NCBI GenBank assembly: GCA_039810585.1
Contig: JBDHXF010000004.1
Coordinates: 1-64,000, forward strand
Length of the DNA: 64,000 bases
Reading direction: 5' to 3'
Source of the DNA: JBBATK01 sp039810585
GTDB taxonomy: Bacteria; Bacteroidota; Ignavibacteria; Kapaibacteriales; NICIL-2
Part shown: positions 1 to 9,309 of the stretch, in pieces
Layout of the letters: each line of letters begins with the position of its first letter
Position numbering within the stretch: position 1 is the first letter of the stretch
The notes under the pieces: generated by a model
Databases searched by the model: none
Told to the model about the DNA's origin: nothing
The model's input: the letters and a program-made list of their open reading frames with translations, nothing else
Program-made: the position numbers and the translations under genes

Positions 1-371
1 ACTTCATCGGATGCCTTGAAAAACTCAACAACAAGAAATAGAATATCGGTCCAGTTTATTGGGGGTCAGAGCACTCAGCTTCGACACGAATAAGAGATTT
101 CTCTCTGATAACCAATACTCTAGTCCAGCGAAGCTATAAGGGTAGAAACTGCATGACCCTGACAGTCTTCCGAGTAGAGAAACACCTTTACGAAATCGTT
201 TTATAGATCCTTATTCCCCGTCTGGAAACTATCGACAAGTGCAAGTGCCTCAATTAAACTCATCTCTGTACGGAAACTGTACGAATTCGCCACCCCTAAT
301 CCACACCAAAACCACCCCGAACAGCCCAGAGCGAGCCAGAACACTTTCGACACATTCGACGAGATGATTTA
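1..371. other. Non-coding leader region, no gene recognised
   Basis: No convincing coding region is seen on either strand; frames are closed by many stops. The only structure noticed is a pair of exact 7-bp direct repeats CTGTACG (266-272 and 277-283) separated by GAAA. The segment lies downstream of the minus-strand tRNA-Lys, a place where integrative elements often insert. However, no copy of the tRNA 3' end, no integrase and no attachment-site repeat could be found within the window. Confidence 0.5.
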
Positions 372-406
372 CAACAAAGCCCCGTAAATCTTAGACTTAC
401 GAGGCT
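372..406 (-). terminator. Probable Rho-independent terminator of tRNA-Lys
   Basis: On the minus strand a 10-bp stem (arms 397-406 and 378-387, one G:U pair) with a 9-nt loop is followed by a T-rich tract (TTTGTTGT). It lies about 30 bp downstream of the tRNA 3' end, so it most simply ends the tRNA transcript. Confidence 0.6.
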
Positions 407-437
407 TCAATTTCGCCCGAATTTGGGGCTTTTGCTG

Positions 438-511
438 TACTTCCGCACGGACTCGAACCGTGGACCCGCTGATTAAGAGTCAGCTGCTCTAACCAGCTGA
501 GCTACGGAAGC
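438..511 (-). tRNA. tRNA-Lys (anticodon CTT)
   Basis: The minus strand folds as a canonical 74-nt tRNA. It has a 7-bp acceptor stem (GCTTCCG with CGGAAGT, closing G:U), T8/A9, a D arm GCTC...GAGC, an anticodon stem GCTGA/TCAGC with loop CTCTTAA (anticodon CTT at positions 34-36), and a T arm CACGG-TTCGAGT-CCGTG. Position 73 is A, and CCA is not encoded (ACA follows the stem). It decodes AAG. Confidence 0.95.
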
Positions 512-603
512 GAGCAAAAATACGAAGCGGGAGCATTTTGAGAGTCGTAATTTCAAGGCTGGGTGTTGAAATCTGTTTCAGCCGTTTGTGACGAGGAGAA
601 TTC

Positions 604-1737
604 GTGTCCATGCGTGTGTTTATTGTGGCGGGTGAGGCCAGTGGCGATCGGCATGCCGCGCGACTCATGCGGGCCTTGCGGGAGCTGGTTCCTGAGTGCT
701 CCTTTGCCGGTATTGGGGGCGCGCTGATGGAGACGGAAGGTCTGCGCAGTCTTGTGCCTCAATCCCACATGAGCGTTGTGGGTTTTGTGGAAGTGGCCAA
801 ACGTTATGGTTTTTTCCGTCGGGTGCTGAAGCAGTGCGCCGACACCATGCGTGAGTGGAAGGCCGATGTATTTGTGGCCGTCGATTACCCCGGATTCAAT
901 AGTCCCCTCGCCGCCAAAGCGCGCGCTGCCGGCATCCCCGTTGTGTGGTATATCGCTCCGCAGTTTTGGGCCTGGGGTACGGGACGTGCCAAGAAGTTTG
1001 CACGCGCCGTCGATCGTCTCCTCGTGGTCTTTCCCTTTGAGGTTGAGTTCTTTGCACGCTTTGGGATCAAAGCTGAGTTTGTGGGACATCCCCTGCTCGA
1101 CGATCCTGACTTCAGCTCCGCAACGCCCTCGCTTGGTGATAGGGACGATATCGTTGCTCTGCTTCCCGGGAGCCGTACGCAAGAATTGCAGCGTCATCTT
1201 CCCCTGTTCCGTCAGGTAGCTGATATCATTCACCACACGCAACCTGCCCTCCGCTGCGTGATAGCGCGCAGCGCGCACGTAAGAAGAGAACTCTATGACG
1301 GTGCAGGCGGCGCCGACTTCCTGAGCTTCGACGACAACGCTCGCCAGCTCATGCAACACGCTCGAGTGGGTTTGATAAAGACCGGTACCTCCACGCTCGA
1401 AGCCGCCCTGTGCGGTCTGCCGCATTGCATGACCTATGTCACGTCGGGACTGTCGTACCATATCGCTCGCCGACTCATCCACCTCGACTCCATTGCACTG
1501 TCCAACATTCTTGCCGGGACAACCGTGGTTCGAGAGTTCATTCAGCATGAAGCCCGCCCTGAGCGCATCGCTGAAGAACTGTTGCGCTTGGTCGGTGATG
1601 CCGATGCCGCAGAGAGACAGCAGCAAGAGTTTATTGCGATACGACATCTCCTGGGCGATAGCGGTGCCTCGCTCCGCGCCGCAGAGAGTATTGTGAGTCT
1701 GCTTCGCGGTAGCAGCTCCTCGGGAGTGATGCCATGA
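604..1737 (+). CDS. lpxB: Lipid-A-disaccharide synthase LpxB
   Basis: GT19 glycosyltransferase that joins UDP-2,3-diacylglucosamine and 2,3-diacylglucosamine-1-phosphate into the lipid A disaccharide on the cytoplasmic face of the inner membrane. The 377-residue length is typical. Visible family motifs are the N-terminal VAGEASGD, AVDYPGFN, the W-rich YIAPQFWAWG, VGHPLLDD near residue 160, LLPGSR near 185 and the nucleotide-binding KTGTSTLEAAL near 260. The start is GTG at 604, with AGGAG at 594-598 only 5 nt away; an in-frame ATG at 610 would have an 11-nt spacing and is equally possible. Its stop overlaps the next start (ATGA), so it is translationally coupled to the DUF374 acyltransferase. 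An envelope-lipid operon is implied. Confidence 0.96.
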   Translation: MSMRVFIVAGEASGDRHAARLMRALRELVPECSFAGIGGALMETEGLRSLVPQSHMSVVGFVEVAKRYGFFRRVLKQCADTMREWKADVFVAVDYPGFNSPLAAKARAAGIPVVWYIAPQFWAWGTGRAKKFARAVDRLLVVFPFEVEFFARFGIKAEFVGHPLLDDPDFSSATPSLGDRDDIVALLPGSRTQELQRHLPLFRQVADIIHHTQPALRCVIARSAHVRRELYDGAGGADFLSFDDNARQLMQHARVGLIKTGTSTLEAALCGLPHCMTYVTSGLSYHIARRLIHLDSIALSNILAGTTVVREFIQHEARPERIAEELLRLVGDADAAERQQQEFIAIRHLLGDSGASLRAAESIVSLLRGSSSSGVMP

Positions 1738-2387
1738 GTGACGCCATGAGTGATGCAAAGAGTGATGCAAAGAGTGATGCTCTAAGTGATACTCATGGCG
1801 CTGCCTTGAAAGTGCGAGCCGCCGACATTCTCATTCGGTGCTTAGCTGCAACGTGGCGCTTCACGCCGCCGACTGACACACTGCCCGAGCGCTGCGTGGT
1901 CGCATTCTGGCATCGCGATATGCTTGCTATGTGGAAGTATTTTTCAGGGACGCAGAGTACGGGAGTAACGAGTCTGAGTCGCGACGGCGACATCCTTGCA
2001 AGGCTTCTGCATTCGTGGTCCTACAGCGTCATTCGCGGCTCCTCCTCCAAAGGCGGTAAGGAAGTGTTGCAGTCCATGGTTGAAGCCGCCACTCGCTCAA
2101 AAGTTCTGGTCACTCCCGATGGTCCTCGCGGCCCCGCCGGTCAGTGCAAAGCCGGCGCGGTGATCTGCGCTCAACGTGCTCAAGTTCCCCTGGTCTTTCT
2201 TGAGCTTGAGTGTTCACGATTTTATACACTGCAGCGTAGCTGGGATCGATTCCGCATTCCCCTGCCCTTTGCTCGCATCAGGCTTCGTGTGCGCAGCATG
2301 CACAGCGTTGAAGCCACGTGGGATTCACAGACCATTGATGCACTGCTTGCCAGCTTGAGCGATCCCTCGCAATACCTGACGGAATAA
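1734..2387 (+). CDS. DUF374 lysophospholipid acyltransferase-like protein
   Basis: This 217-residue protein belongs to the DUF374 branch of the LPLAT superfamily, which is frequently found in lipid A/KDO gene neighbourhoods and is thought to acylate lipids. Family hallmarks are VAFWHRDMLAMW (acyltransferase His, near residue 60), SLSRDGDILARLL, VIRGSSSKGG and VTPDGPRGPAGQCKAG. The gene overlaps the lpxB stop by 4 nt. The first ~20 residues are unusual: five tandem 12-nt units at DNA level (1734-1793) give repeats of the type (M/K/L)SDA. These are absent from the usual family start and may be dispensable or slippage-prone. The exact substrate is unknown. I am confident of the family, less so of lipid A involvement. 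Confidence 0.85.
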   Translation: MSDAMSDAKSDAKSDALSDTHGAALKVRAADILIRCLAATWRFTPPTDTLPERCVVAFWHRDMLAMWKYFSGTQSTGVTSLSRDGDILARLLHSWSYSVIRGSSSKGGKEVLQSMVEAATRSKVLVTPDGPRGPAGQCKAGAVICAQRAQVPLVFLELECSRFYTLQRSWDRFRIPLPFARIRLRVRSMHSVEATWDSQTIDALLASLSDPSQYLTE

Positions 2388-2704
2388 AAGCTGTCGATCC
2401 AGAGCCCTTTCAATACGCGCGCCCGGAGGGCACGCGTACAAAAAGTAGTGCATGCTGAGGCCGTGTGAGGCCTTCTCAAATGCTACTGCCGACGACCAAT
2501 TTTAGCTTGAGGCACGAAGTCCGTAGAATCCCGCATTTTCGCTCTGTGCCTTGCGTGCAGGGTGTAGCGGTGCGATATTGCATGGTCAGTGAAGTCGGAT
2601 CAATGGAAATTTTCGACGAGATTATTTTCTACACAGGCACGGAACAACAGCCACCGTGCTCCGGTCTGACACACTGCGGATGTTCAACAGCACTACTCAT
2701 CAGT
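2388..2704. other. Intergenic region with palindromic element
   Basis: 317 bp without a convincing gene. It holds the palindrome at 2409-2445 (separate entry), just after the DUF374 stop. The frame of the downstream lipoprotein stays open upstream to 2465. That stretch encodes an atypical, signal-less extension and is not supported as coding. Confidence 0.5.
2409..2445. repeat. Intergenic palindrome, TTTCAATACG family
   Basis: Starting with TTTCAATACGCG, the sequence forms a hairpin whose arms are TACGCG/CGCGTA and GCCC/GGGC around a GGA loop, with a single C/A mismatch, and ends in AAAA. It resembles the palindromes at 29041-29078 and 47793-47831. It lies 21 bp after the DUF374 stop and has no T-run on the plus strand, so it is not a standard intrinsic terminator. 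Confidence 0.55.
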
Positions 2705-3109
2705 ATGTACCTTCGTTTTGCCTTGGTAGCCGTTATCGTCGTCAGTCTTGGTCTTGCCGCATGTAACAATGCGGTCAACGATGGTTATCGCTACGGTTAT
2801 CCTTCAGCATTGAAGGCTGATACTGCCTATGCCTATGGCGGGATTGGCGTCAATCTTCGCCTCAGCGCAACCGTACCGGATGGCTGTTGGCAGGTGGACC
2901 GTACGCAGCTGGATTGGGTGAACGACTCCGTTGCCAATATTCGCGTGTTGTGTCGCCATGATCTTTCGGCTCGCTGCTATATCAAGGAAACCTCCCTCTC
3001 GTTCGACTACCAGGTGGTAGCTCCGTATCCGCACACCTACATATTCCGTCTGTACCGCGATCAGTTCGACAGCTCCTACACGCAGTTCAGCGTCGTAAAG
3101 AGCGAATAA
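2705..3109 (+). CDS. Small lipoprotein of unknown function
   Basis: 134 residues from the ATG at 2705. The start was chosen because it places a textbook lipoprotein signal peptide at the N terminus: MYLRF, a hydrophobic stretch, then the lipobox LGLAAC with Cys near residue 18. Longer in-frame starts upstream would bury that signal. The mature part is about 115 residues, mostly predicted beta, with several Tyr, a CRHD...RCYIK Cys pair and an internal Cys, and no motif I recognise. It probably sits on the outer or inner membrane facing the periplasm. It lies alone between DUF374 and acn and is followed by a hairpin at 3162-3181. Confidence 0.7.
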   Translation: MYLRFALVAVIVVSLGLAACNNAVNDGYRYGYPSALKADTAYAYGGIGVNLRLSATVPDGCWQVDRTQLDWVNDSVANIRVLCRHDLSARCYIKETSLSFDYQVVAPYPHTYIFRLYRDQFDSSYTQFSVVKSE

Positions 3110-3161
3110 GTCTCCCGACAATCTCTTCCATCAACCGGTCACCGTCCGGAGATTCTTCATT

Positions 3162-3181
3162 CTTGCCCCCTTCGGGGCAAG
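3162..3181 (+). terminator. Hairpin downstream of the lipoprotein gene
   Basis: A perfect 8-bp stem CTTGCCCC/GGGGCAAG with a 4-nt CTTC loop lies 52 bp after the lipoprotein stop. No U-tract follows on the plus strand. It may be a weak terminator or an mRNA 3' stabiliser. Confidence 0.4.
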
Positions 3182-3346
3182 GCACACAGCCATGTTCAGA
3201 GACTTGCGTAATTTTGTACGTCTTCCGTACGCTTGCTGCCTGCCGTTTCTCTTGCAGTCTTGTTGTGACTTTGTGCAACCCCTCTCGACAGCAGCAGCTC
3301 TCCTTAGAGAATAGAACGCATTTGTTACATCACCTCATCCTACACA

Positions 3347-5590
3347 ATGGCTTTTGATTTGGATCTGATTCGTCGTACCTATGACCGTTTAGCTGATCGT
3401 GTGAACGCTGCCCGAGGAGTTGTGGGTCGTCCCATGACCCTCGCCGAGAAAATTCTCTACTCCCACATGGCCGACACGCCAAGCTCGGCTCCCGAACGCG
3501 GAAACTCCTACGTGGATTTTCATCCCGATCGCGTTGCCATGCAGGATGCCACCGCTCAAATGGCCCTGTTGCAATTCATGAGCGCCGGTATTCCCAAGGT
3601 TGCCGTTCCATCCACTGTGCACTGCGATCACTTGATCCGTGCAGAGAAAGGTGCCTCGGCCGACCTGGCAAATTCTCTGGTTGAAAACGACGAAGTCTTC
3701 AATTTCCTCGCCTCTGTGTCTAACAAGTACGGCATCGGTTTCTGGAAACCCGGCGCCGGTATCATCCACCAGGTGGTGCTTGAGAATTACGCCTTTCCTG
3801 GCGGCATGATGATTGGCACCGACTCACACACACCCAACGCCGGCGGTCTCGGGATGATTGCCATTGGTGTTGGTGGTGCCGATGCGGTGGACGTGATGGC
3901 CGGTCTGCCCTGGGAACTCAAGATGCCAAAACTCATTGGCGTGAAGCTCACGGGTAAGATGAGCGGATGGACCTCAGCGAAAGACGTGATCCTCAAACTC
4001 GCCGGCATCCTCACCGTCAAAGGCGGTACCGGCGCCATTGTGGAATACTTCGGAGATGGCTGTGCAAGCTTCTCTGCTACCGGCAAAGGAACCATTTGCA
4101 ACATGGGCGCTGAGATAGGCGCTACCACCTCCATCTTCCCCTTAGACGACTCCATGCTCCGCTACTTGCGCAGCACTGAACGTGCAGACGTTGCAGATCT
4201 GGCTGCAGGCGTTGCCGAACATTTACGCGCCGATGCGGATGTATTGGCAAATCCGGAAGCCTATTATGATCAAGTGATTCACATCGACTTAAACACGCTT
4301 GAACCGCACATCAACGGTCCCTTCACACCCGACAAGGCGCTGCCTATCTCTGAATTCGTGAAGGCAGTGGTAGCGAACAATTATCCCTCGGAACTTCGGG
4401 TGGGCTTGATTGGTTCGTGCACCAATTCGAGTTATGAGGATATGAGTCGTGTAGCCGAGATTGCCGAAAACGCCTCTGCTCACGGCCTGAAAGTGAAGAG
4501 CGAGTTTACCATCACGCCGGGTTCTGAACAGGTTCGCGCAACCATCGAACGCGATGGCATTTTAGCGAAACTGGAATCCGTAGGCGGAACCGTATTGGCT
4601 AATGCCTGTGGACCGTGTATTGGTCAGTGGAAGCGACATGACGTGCAGAAAGGTGATCGAAATTCAATTATCACCTCCTTCAATCGGAATTTCACCTCAC
4701 GTAACGACGGCAATCCGGAAACGCATGCCTTTGTTGCATCACCGGAAACGGTGATTGGCTTTGCCCTCGCAGGTGATTTGACAACCGATTTTACCAAGGT
4801 ACCGGTACGCGGCGTACAACTTCAGGCACCGGTTGGACAAGAACTTCCGGACAAAGGCTTTGTGCCGGATCCTAACGGCTATGTTAGTCCTGCAGCCGAC
4901 GGATCGTCTCTCACCGTCCACATCAGTGACGATTCCAACCGTCTGCAACGCTTGGCTGCGTTCACAGCGCCAAAGGCAGACGACTACACCAATATGGCCT
5001 TGTTGATCAAGGTGAAAGGCAAGTGTACCACCGATCACATCTCGATGGCGGGTCCTTGGCTTCGCTTCCGCGGACACCTCGACAACATTTCGAATAACAT
5101 GTTGATCGGCGCGATTAACTATGTGAACGATCAAGCCAACGCTGTGAAGAATGTGTTTACGGGTGAGGTTGGAGAAGTACCGGCCGTAGCGCGCGACTAC
5201 AAAGCTCGCGGCGTGTCGTGGGTGGTAGTTGGCGAAGAGAATTATGGCGAAGGTTCATCACGCGAACACGCCGCCATGGAGCCACGCTTCCTGGGTGGAA
5301 AGGCCATTATCGTGAAGTCGTTCGCACGTATCCACGAAACCAATCTCAAGAAGCAAGGCATGCTCCCGCTCACCTTTGCCAACCCTGCTGATTACGATCT
5401 GATTCGTGAAGATGATCGCGTATCGATCGACATCAACACACTCAAGAGTGGAGCTACGATCGATGCCGTCTTCACACACGCCGACGGTAGCTCGAACACG
5501 ATAACGCTAAAGCACACGATGAACGATCAACAAATTGCATGGTTCAAAGCAGGAAGTGCGTTGAACCTGATTGCCGCATCGCGCAGCTAA
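3347..5590 (+). CDS. acn: Aconitate hydratase, mitochondrial-type
   Basis: A TCA-cycle enzyme that interconverts citrate and isocitrate using a [4Fe-4S] cluster in the cytoplasm. The 747-residue size and opening match the mitochondrial-type aconitase used by many Bacteroidota rather than the ~900-residue AcnA. The cluster ligands are visible as GSCTNSS (Cys near 357) and ACGPCIG (Cys near 420 and 423). Substrate-site motifs include GTDSHTPNAGGLG, VGGADAVDVMAG and, in the C-terminal swivel domain, GEENYGEGSSREHAA. The start ATG at 3347 gives the expected N terminus. It is a single gene, flanked downstream by a strong intrinsic terminator at 5688-5716. Confidence 0.97.
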   Translation: MAFDLDLIRRTYDRLADRVNAARGVVGRPMTLAEKILYSHMADTPSSAPERGNSYVDFHPDRVAMQDATAQMALLQFMSAGIPKVAVPSTVHCDHLIRAEKGASADLANSLVENDEVFNFLASVSNKYGIGFWKPGAGIIHQVVLENYAFPGGMMIGTDSHTPNAGGLGMIAIGVGGADAVDVMAGLPWELKMPKLIGVKLTGKMSGWTSAKDVILKLAGILTVKGGTGAIVEYFGDGCASFSATGKGTICNMGAEIGATTSIFPLDDSMLRYLRSTERADVADLAAGVAEHLRADADVLANPEAYYDQVIHIDLNTLEPHINGPFTPDKALPISEFVKAVVANNYPSELRVGLIGSCTNSSYEDMSRVAEIAENASAHGLKVKSEFTITPGSEQVRATIERDGILAKLESVGGTVLANACGPCIGQWKRHDVQKGDRNSIITSFNRNFTSRNDGNPETHAFVASPETVIGFALAGDLTTDFTKVPVRGVQLQAPVGQELPDKGFVPDPNGYVSPAADGSSLTVHISDDSNRLQRLAAFTAPKADDYTNMALLIKVKGKCTTDHISMAGPWLRFRGHLDNISNNMLIGAINYVNDQANAVKNVFTGEVGEVPAVARDYKARGVSWVVVGEENYGEGSSREHAAMEPRFLGGKAIIVKSFARIHETNLKKQGMLPLTFANPADYDLIREDDRVSIDINTLKSGATIDAVFTHADGSSNTITLKHTMNDQQIAWFKAGSALNLIAASRS

Positions 5591-5687
5591 GCATACCGTA
5601 TGTTATCTCAGTGTAGGGATACTATTGCTAGGACTACAGTTTTAGCAACCCACGCTACTCCTTACTGAGCTATAATCCCAAGTTTAT

Positions 5688-5716
5688 AATGGCCGGATTT
5701 TCCGGCCATTTTTTTT
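5688..5716 (+). terminator. Rho-independent terminator of acn
   Basis: A perfect 10-bp stem AATGGCCGGA/TCCGGCCATT with a 3-nt TTT loop runs directly into eight T residues, about 100 bp after the acn stop. Confidence 0.9.
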
Positions 5717-5872
5717 GAGAGTAGCGACAGGTGGAGCACACGAGCCACAGCAGTCCGGAGGCTCCGCTGCGAGCAAGTATGGAATGGATATTGGAGTGCT
5801 TTCTCAGCGCACAGTTCAGGATATCGTACTGTGAGCATCACGAAGAGGATGGAGGTGTTGCTCTTTACGACG

Positions 5873-6895
5873 TTAGGATTCAGAACGTTGAGGTGTACTA
5901 TCGCCGTCACTATTTATAGTATAAGGCGTCGAGCGAAAGCGCAGCTTTTCCGGACGAAAGGTTTTGAGTTGTCGCCAACGGAGGCTTGCAGAATACAGAT
6001 GCTTGCGTGCTGCGCACGAAAGATTTCGTAGGGCGTCCGGAGCTCTGTAGAGACGGGACTTGTGAGCGAGAGGCGTTTCTGTGCTTTGCACAACACGGTG
6101 AAGGAAAGCCAGAACAGAATCATCTCGACAAAATTCGGGGGCATGGTTCTGGGCAAAGATGGGCTGCTCCACCATCGTGCGCATCTGCATGGGGTTGGAG
6201 TCGAGTTCGAGAACAGCATCGCGCAGTTCTTCAAGCGTGGCGTAGCGCGCAGCATTAATAAAAGCAGCGGCGTTGAACTCACTTTCCACGTCCGATGCAC
6301 CCCAATAAATGGGAATGCTTCCGGCGAGTAGGGGCTGGAAAATTTTTTCGGTGATATAGCCCGGAGCCGCTGAATTTTCGAAGGCAATGGCGAAGCGGTA
6401 TTGGCGCATAAACTTCATTTTGTCGTCAATGCGATGACCCATGTTATTGCGTATACGACCACCGGAATCGACGTGCCTCTTCTGATCAAGAAGCGTAAAA
6501 AATTCAATGCGTTCACGGGGACCGGGATTCGAATACAGGAAGTTGCAGAATCGGCGTTCCAAAAAGTGCGGATCAGCCACTCGTGGCGCTGTGGCTTTGG
6601 TCACATCATTGAAAAAGGCATAGAGCGGCAAGCGATAGTTCCGCTCGGAGCGCGGACGAAAGCTAATAGAATAATCGAAGAGATTGAGATCGGGATCGAG
6701 GTTTTCGCCAAGGAAGCAGATCTTTCTGCAGAAGTAGCGATAGTGCTCAGCACCAAACACAGAGCAAAACACAAGCTCGGGATTGACGTCGTCGAACACC
6801 AGCTCGTAACTATCGCGCAAGAGTCTGACAAAGTAGTTTGTCTTAGCGTCAAAACCCGGCCAGAAATCGCAGAAATGAATTCGAAGTGTACGCAC
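5873..6895 (-). CDS. GT10 family alpha-(1,3)-fucosyltransferase-like glycosyltransferase
   Basis: It probably transfers a sugar (fucose in characterised GT10 enzymes) from a GDP-sugar to a surface glycan. Family signatures are IHFCDFWPGF at the N terminus, FLGENLDPDLNLFDYSISF, the SGGRIRNN region and the donor-site block FAIAFENSAAPGYITEKIFQ followed by SIPIYWGASDV. About 340 residues, close to bacterial GT10 size. I prefer the GTG at 6895 because the protein then begins VRTLRIHFCDF as family members do. The frame continues to a GTG at 6940, which would add 15 hydrophobic residues. The C-terminal tail is rich in Arg/Lys, as in Helicobacter FucT. It is an isolated gene on the minus strand with no glycan operon visible here, so the acceptor is unknown. 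Confidence 0.85.
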   Translation of the reverse strand: MRTLRIHFCDFWPGFDAKTNYFVRLLRDSYELVFDDVNPELVFCSVFGAEHYRYFCRKICFLGENLDPDLNLFDYSISFRPRSERNYRLPLYAFFNDVTKATAPRVADPHFLERRFCNFLYSNPGPRERIEFFTLLDQKRHVDSGGRIRNNMGHRIDDKMKFMRQYRFAIAFENSAAPGYITEKIFQPLLAGSIPIYWGASDVESEFNAAAFINAARYATLEELRDAVLELDSNPMQMRTMVEQPIFAQNHAPEFCRDDSVLAFLHRVVQSTETPLAHKSRLYRAPDALRNLSCAARKHLYSASLRWRQLKTFRPEKLRFRSTPYTINSDGDSTPQRSES

Positions 6896-7257
6896 GCTTA
6901 TCCACAGGAAAACACAAAAATAGAGGAAATCCAAGTGCACTTCACGACCCCGGCGTCAACCATTCTTCTGATCCTTGTCGTCTGCGTGCAGGGCGGCATA
7001 GGGCTACATAAATTCATGACACAATGCTTACAGGCTCTGACTCAAGTCCTTGGTTGAGAATCGTTGCTCCAAGTGAACCCAAACGCTGATGCGTGGTACT
7101 CGTTCACTTGCTGAAGGAAAATAGGTGCAGGATACGTTTATGGGTGCACTTTCCAAGAGGTCAACAGCCTTCACGTGAACTCGAGGTATCAACATGATGA
7201 TACAAACGTGCCGCATACTCATGAGGTGTAGAGCAGCGATGGATACTGGCGTGCGCC
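6896..7257. other. Intergenic region, no gene seen
   Basis: About 360 bp between the fucosyltransferase start and the stop of the BNR-repeat T9SS protein. No convincing coding frame, tRNA or strong terminator was found on either strand. Confidence 0.4.
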
Positions 7258-9309
7258 TTATCGTACTACCACGAAAGGTTTCGATTGTACGGGAAGTTGA
7301 CGGTCGAGCACACGGATGACATATGCGCCGGGACTTAGGGAGCGACAATCTACTCTAAAGAGCTCAGCTCCCTGAGAGGCTGAGTCCATGCTAAAGTCCT
7401 GTATCACCTCACCGAACATCGAAACAACCTGCACATGAGTGAACGACGTGGATCGGACAGCTATATGGACGCTAACCCATTCAGAACAGGGATTAGGACT
7501 AACTGCTACGGCCTCTACCTTGGTGAGGTCCGCAACCGCCGCCGCATTGTGGGGCAACTGGTTTATGCTTCGTTTTACCACACCTCGTGAAACTGTACCG
7601 GCATAGATCGTATCGTGATGAATACATAAGGAAAGGAGTTTGAGTGTGGGCAGTCCTTCATTCCACGTTTGCCAGCTCTCACCGTTATCGGTGGTGAACT
7701 CCACACCGTTGTCCATACTTCCCATCAGCAATGTTGAATCAACTTGCAGAAAGGAGTTGGGGTAGTGTGAGCCGGAGTTGTTGTTCACTTTATCCCAGTA
7801 ATATCCGCCGTCGTCGCTGCGATAGACACCCCATGCGGAAACAGCTGCAAAGAGACTAGGACCATTGCGATGCCATGCAAGTGTGTGGTTGTTTGGAAGG
7901 AGCATATCATACCAGTTCTGACCGCCGTCGTACGAAACTTCAGCGCCGCCAAATTGACCGGCGTAAAGAACGCTATCATCATCAAAGGCTGAATAGTAAA
8001 TAGTAAGCGGAGCCGCTGTGGCTCGATTCCATGTGACTCCATTGTCGGTAGACAGAAATAACTTTCCGGAATTGGCAGCTATGAGGCGCTGATTGCGAAC
8101 GCTCAATCCCAATGTTGCACTATAAAACGTCGTGGGTTGCCATTGCCGACCGTCGTCAGTTGAGGTGTACATACCGTAATCTGTGCCCAGAAAGACAGTG
8201 CCGTCGTTGGCACCTCCCGAGCCCACATGGAGATTAACGAGGCCGGAGTTGGATATAGTCCAGTGCTCTCCACCATCCATCGTGCTATAGATCCCTCCAT
8301 ACTCCGATGTAGCCAGTAGGCGATCACCACGGCTAATGAGCACCGAAACGGATGCAGAGGAGAGTCCCTCTGTGGTGATATCCCAGTGCATCCCCCTGTC
8401 TGTCGATCGATAAACGCCATTATGCCACGAGCCGATAATCCACACGGAATCAACTCGGCACGATGAGCGGATATCCACTCCGTGTCCCTGTAAGGTATCC
8501 CAAGTCACACCATTATTTGTGGACAGGAAACGACCACTACCGGTCTGAGCCGCTAACACAGAATCACCAATGGCGGACACAAACACTCCTCTTGCTGCCG
8601 AATCTTTTGCAATGGCATATTGCTTCCACGTTTCGCCATTATCGGTTGAGTAAAATAAGCCTTCGGGTGCACCGGCAAATAAAACGCCGTTGTTGCAAAT
8701 CAAGGTATTGATGAAGGTGGAAGGCACACCGTTCGTATTGAACACCCAGGTATTACCCATATCACTCGAGGAATACAACCCCGCATAGAGCACGTCCAGC
8801 CACAATGTTGAATCGTTCCAACACATCGCTGCACCATTATAGTAATCGTTGGGTGCAGTTCGAACGTTCATCCAGGATTGTCCCAAGTCGGTGCTCCGAT
8901 AAACGCCTCCGCCGGTCGTTGCGGCAAACAGCAATGAGTCGCGCAGGCAGAGCGACCTGATATTCCACGTTGCCAGGCCGGGTCCCTGCCACGTTTGTCC
9001 TTCGTCCGAGGAGATAAAAACGCCGTGATTACTTCCTGCTACTACTCTGTGCTGATTGGCTACAAGAGCGTAGACGGTATCACAAGAAGAGGTAATTGCA
9101 CAATGCTGCCAGTGCAGTCCGTCGTCTGAACTCATAAATACACCGCCGCCGTAAAAACCGGTGTACACATGATGACCGTGGCTACATTGGCATACAACAG
9201 CGCCGCCGCTCGGCCCACTGCATTGCTGCCACTGCGCATGACAAAGGTGGGAAGCTGAACACAGAATCAGGCAAGTAACCCAGCAAGGTAGTACTCGAAT
9301 AGACTGCAT
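7258..9309 (-). CDS. Secreted BNR/Asp-box repeat protein with T9SS type A sorting domain
   Basis: A 683-residue exported protein. A signal peptide (about residues 1-26, ending SHLCHAQ) is followed by about twelve beta-propeller-type Asp-box repeats of the form S-(T/S)-D-x-G-x-x-W (for example SSDDGLHW, STDLGQSW, STDNGETW, STDRGMHW, TTDNGESW). The pattern matches VPS10/sialidase-like or YCF48-like propellers. The last ~85 residues, from VSPNPCSEWVSVHI to SPGAYVIRVLD...VVVR, form a T9SS C-terminal sorting domain, so export through the T9SS and attachment to or release from the cell surface are expected. No catalytic sialidase Arg triad is apparent, so a binding or structural role is more likely than enzymatic activity. 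It is monocistronic as far as can be seen. Confidence 0.9.
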   Translation of the reverse strand: MQSIRVLPCWVTCLILCSASHLCHAQWQQCSGPSGGAVVCQCSHGHHVYTGFYGGGVFMSSDDGLHWQHCAITSSCDTVYALVANQHRVVAGSNHGVFISSDEGQTWQGPGLATWNIRSLCLRDSLLFAATTGGGVYRSTDLGQSWMNVRTAPNDYYNGAAMCWNDSTLWLDVLYAGLYSSSDMGNTWVFNTNGVPSTFINTLICNNGVLFAGAPEGLFYSTDNGETWKQYAIAKDSAARGVFVSAIGDSVLAAQTGSGRFLSTNNGVTWDTLQGHGVDIRSSCRVDSVWIIGSWHNGVYRSTDRGMHWDITTEGLSSASVSVLISRGDRLLATSEYGGIYSTMDGGEHWTISNSGLVNLHVGSGGANDGTVFLGTDYGMYTSTDDGRQWQPTTFYSATLGLSVRNQRLIAANSGKLFLSTDNGVTWNRATAAPLTIYYSAFDDDSVLYAGQFGGAEVSYDGGQNWYDMLLPNNHTLAWHRNGPSLFAAVSAWGVYRSDDGGYYWDKVNNNSGSHYPNSFLQVDSTLLMGSMDNGVEFTTDNGESWQTWNEGLPTLKLLSLCIHHDTIYAGTVSRGVVKRSINQLPHNAAAVADLTKVEAVAVSPNPCSEWVSVHIAVRSTSFTHVQVVSMFGEVIQDFSMDSASQGAELFRVDCRSLSPGAYVIRVLDRQLPVQSKPFVVVR

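Noticed and set aside
266..283. CTGTACG direct repeats as part of a tRNA-linked integration site
   Set aside because: Only two 7-bp repeats, no integrase and no duplicated tRNA end in the window.
553..1770. 405-codon open frame antisense to lpxB
   Set aside because: It is the shadow of a strongly conserved gene in a GC-rich region, with His-repeat N terminus and no recognisable domain.
6401..7057. 218-codon open frame antisense to the fucosyltransferase gene
   Set aside because: The opposite strand encodes clear GT10 motifs; the antisense product has no signal, domain or ribosome binding site.
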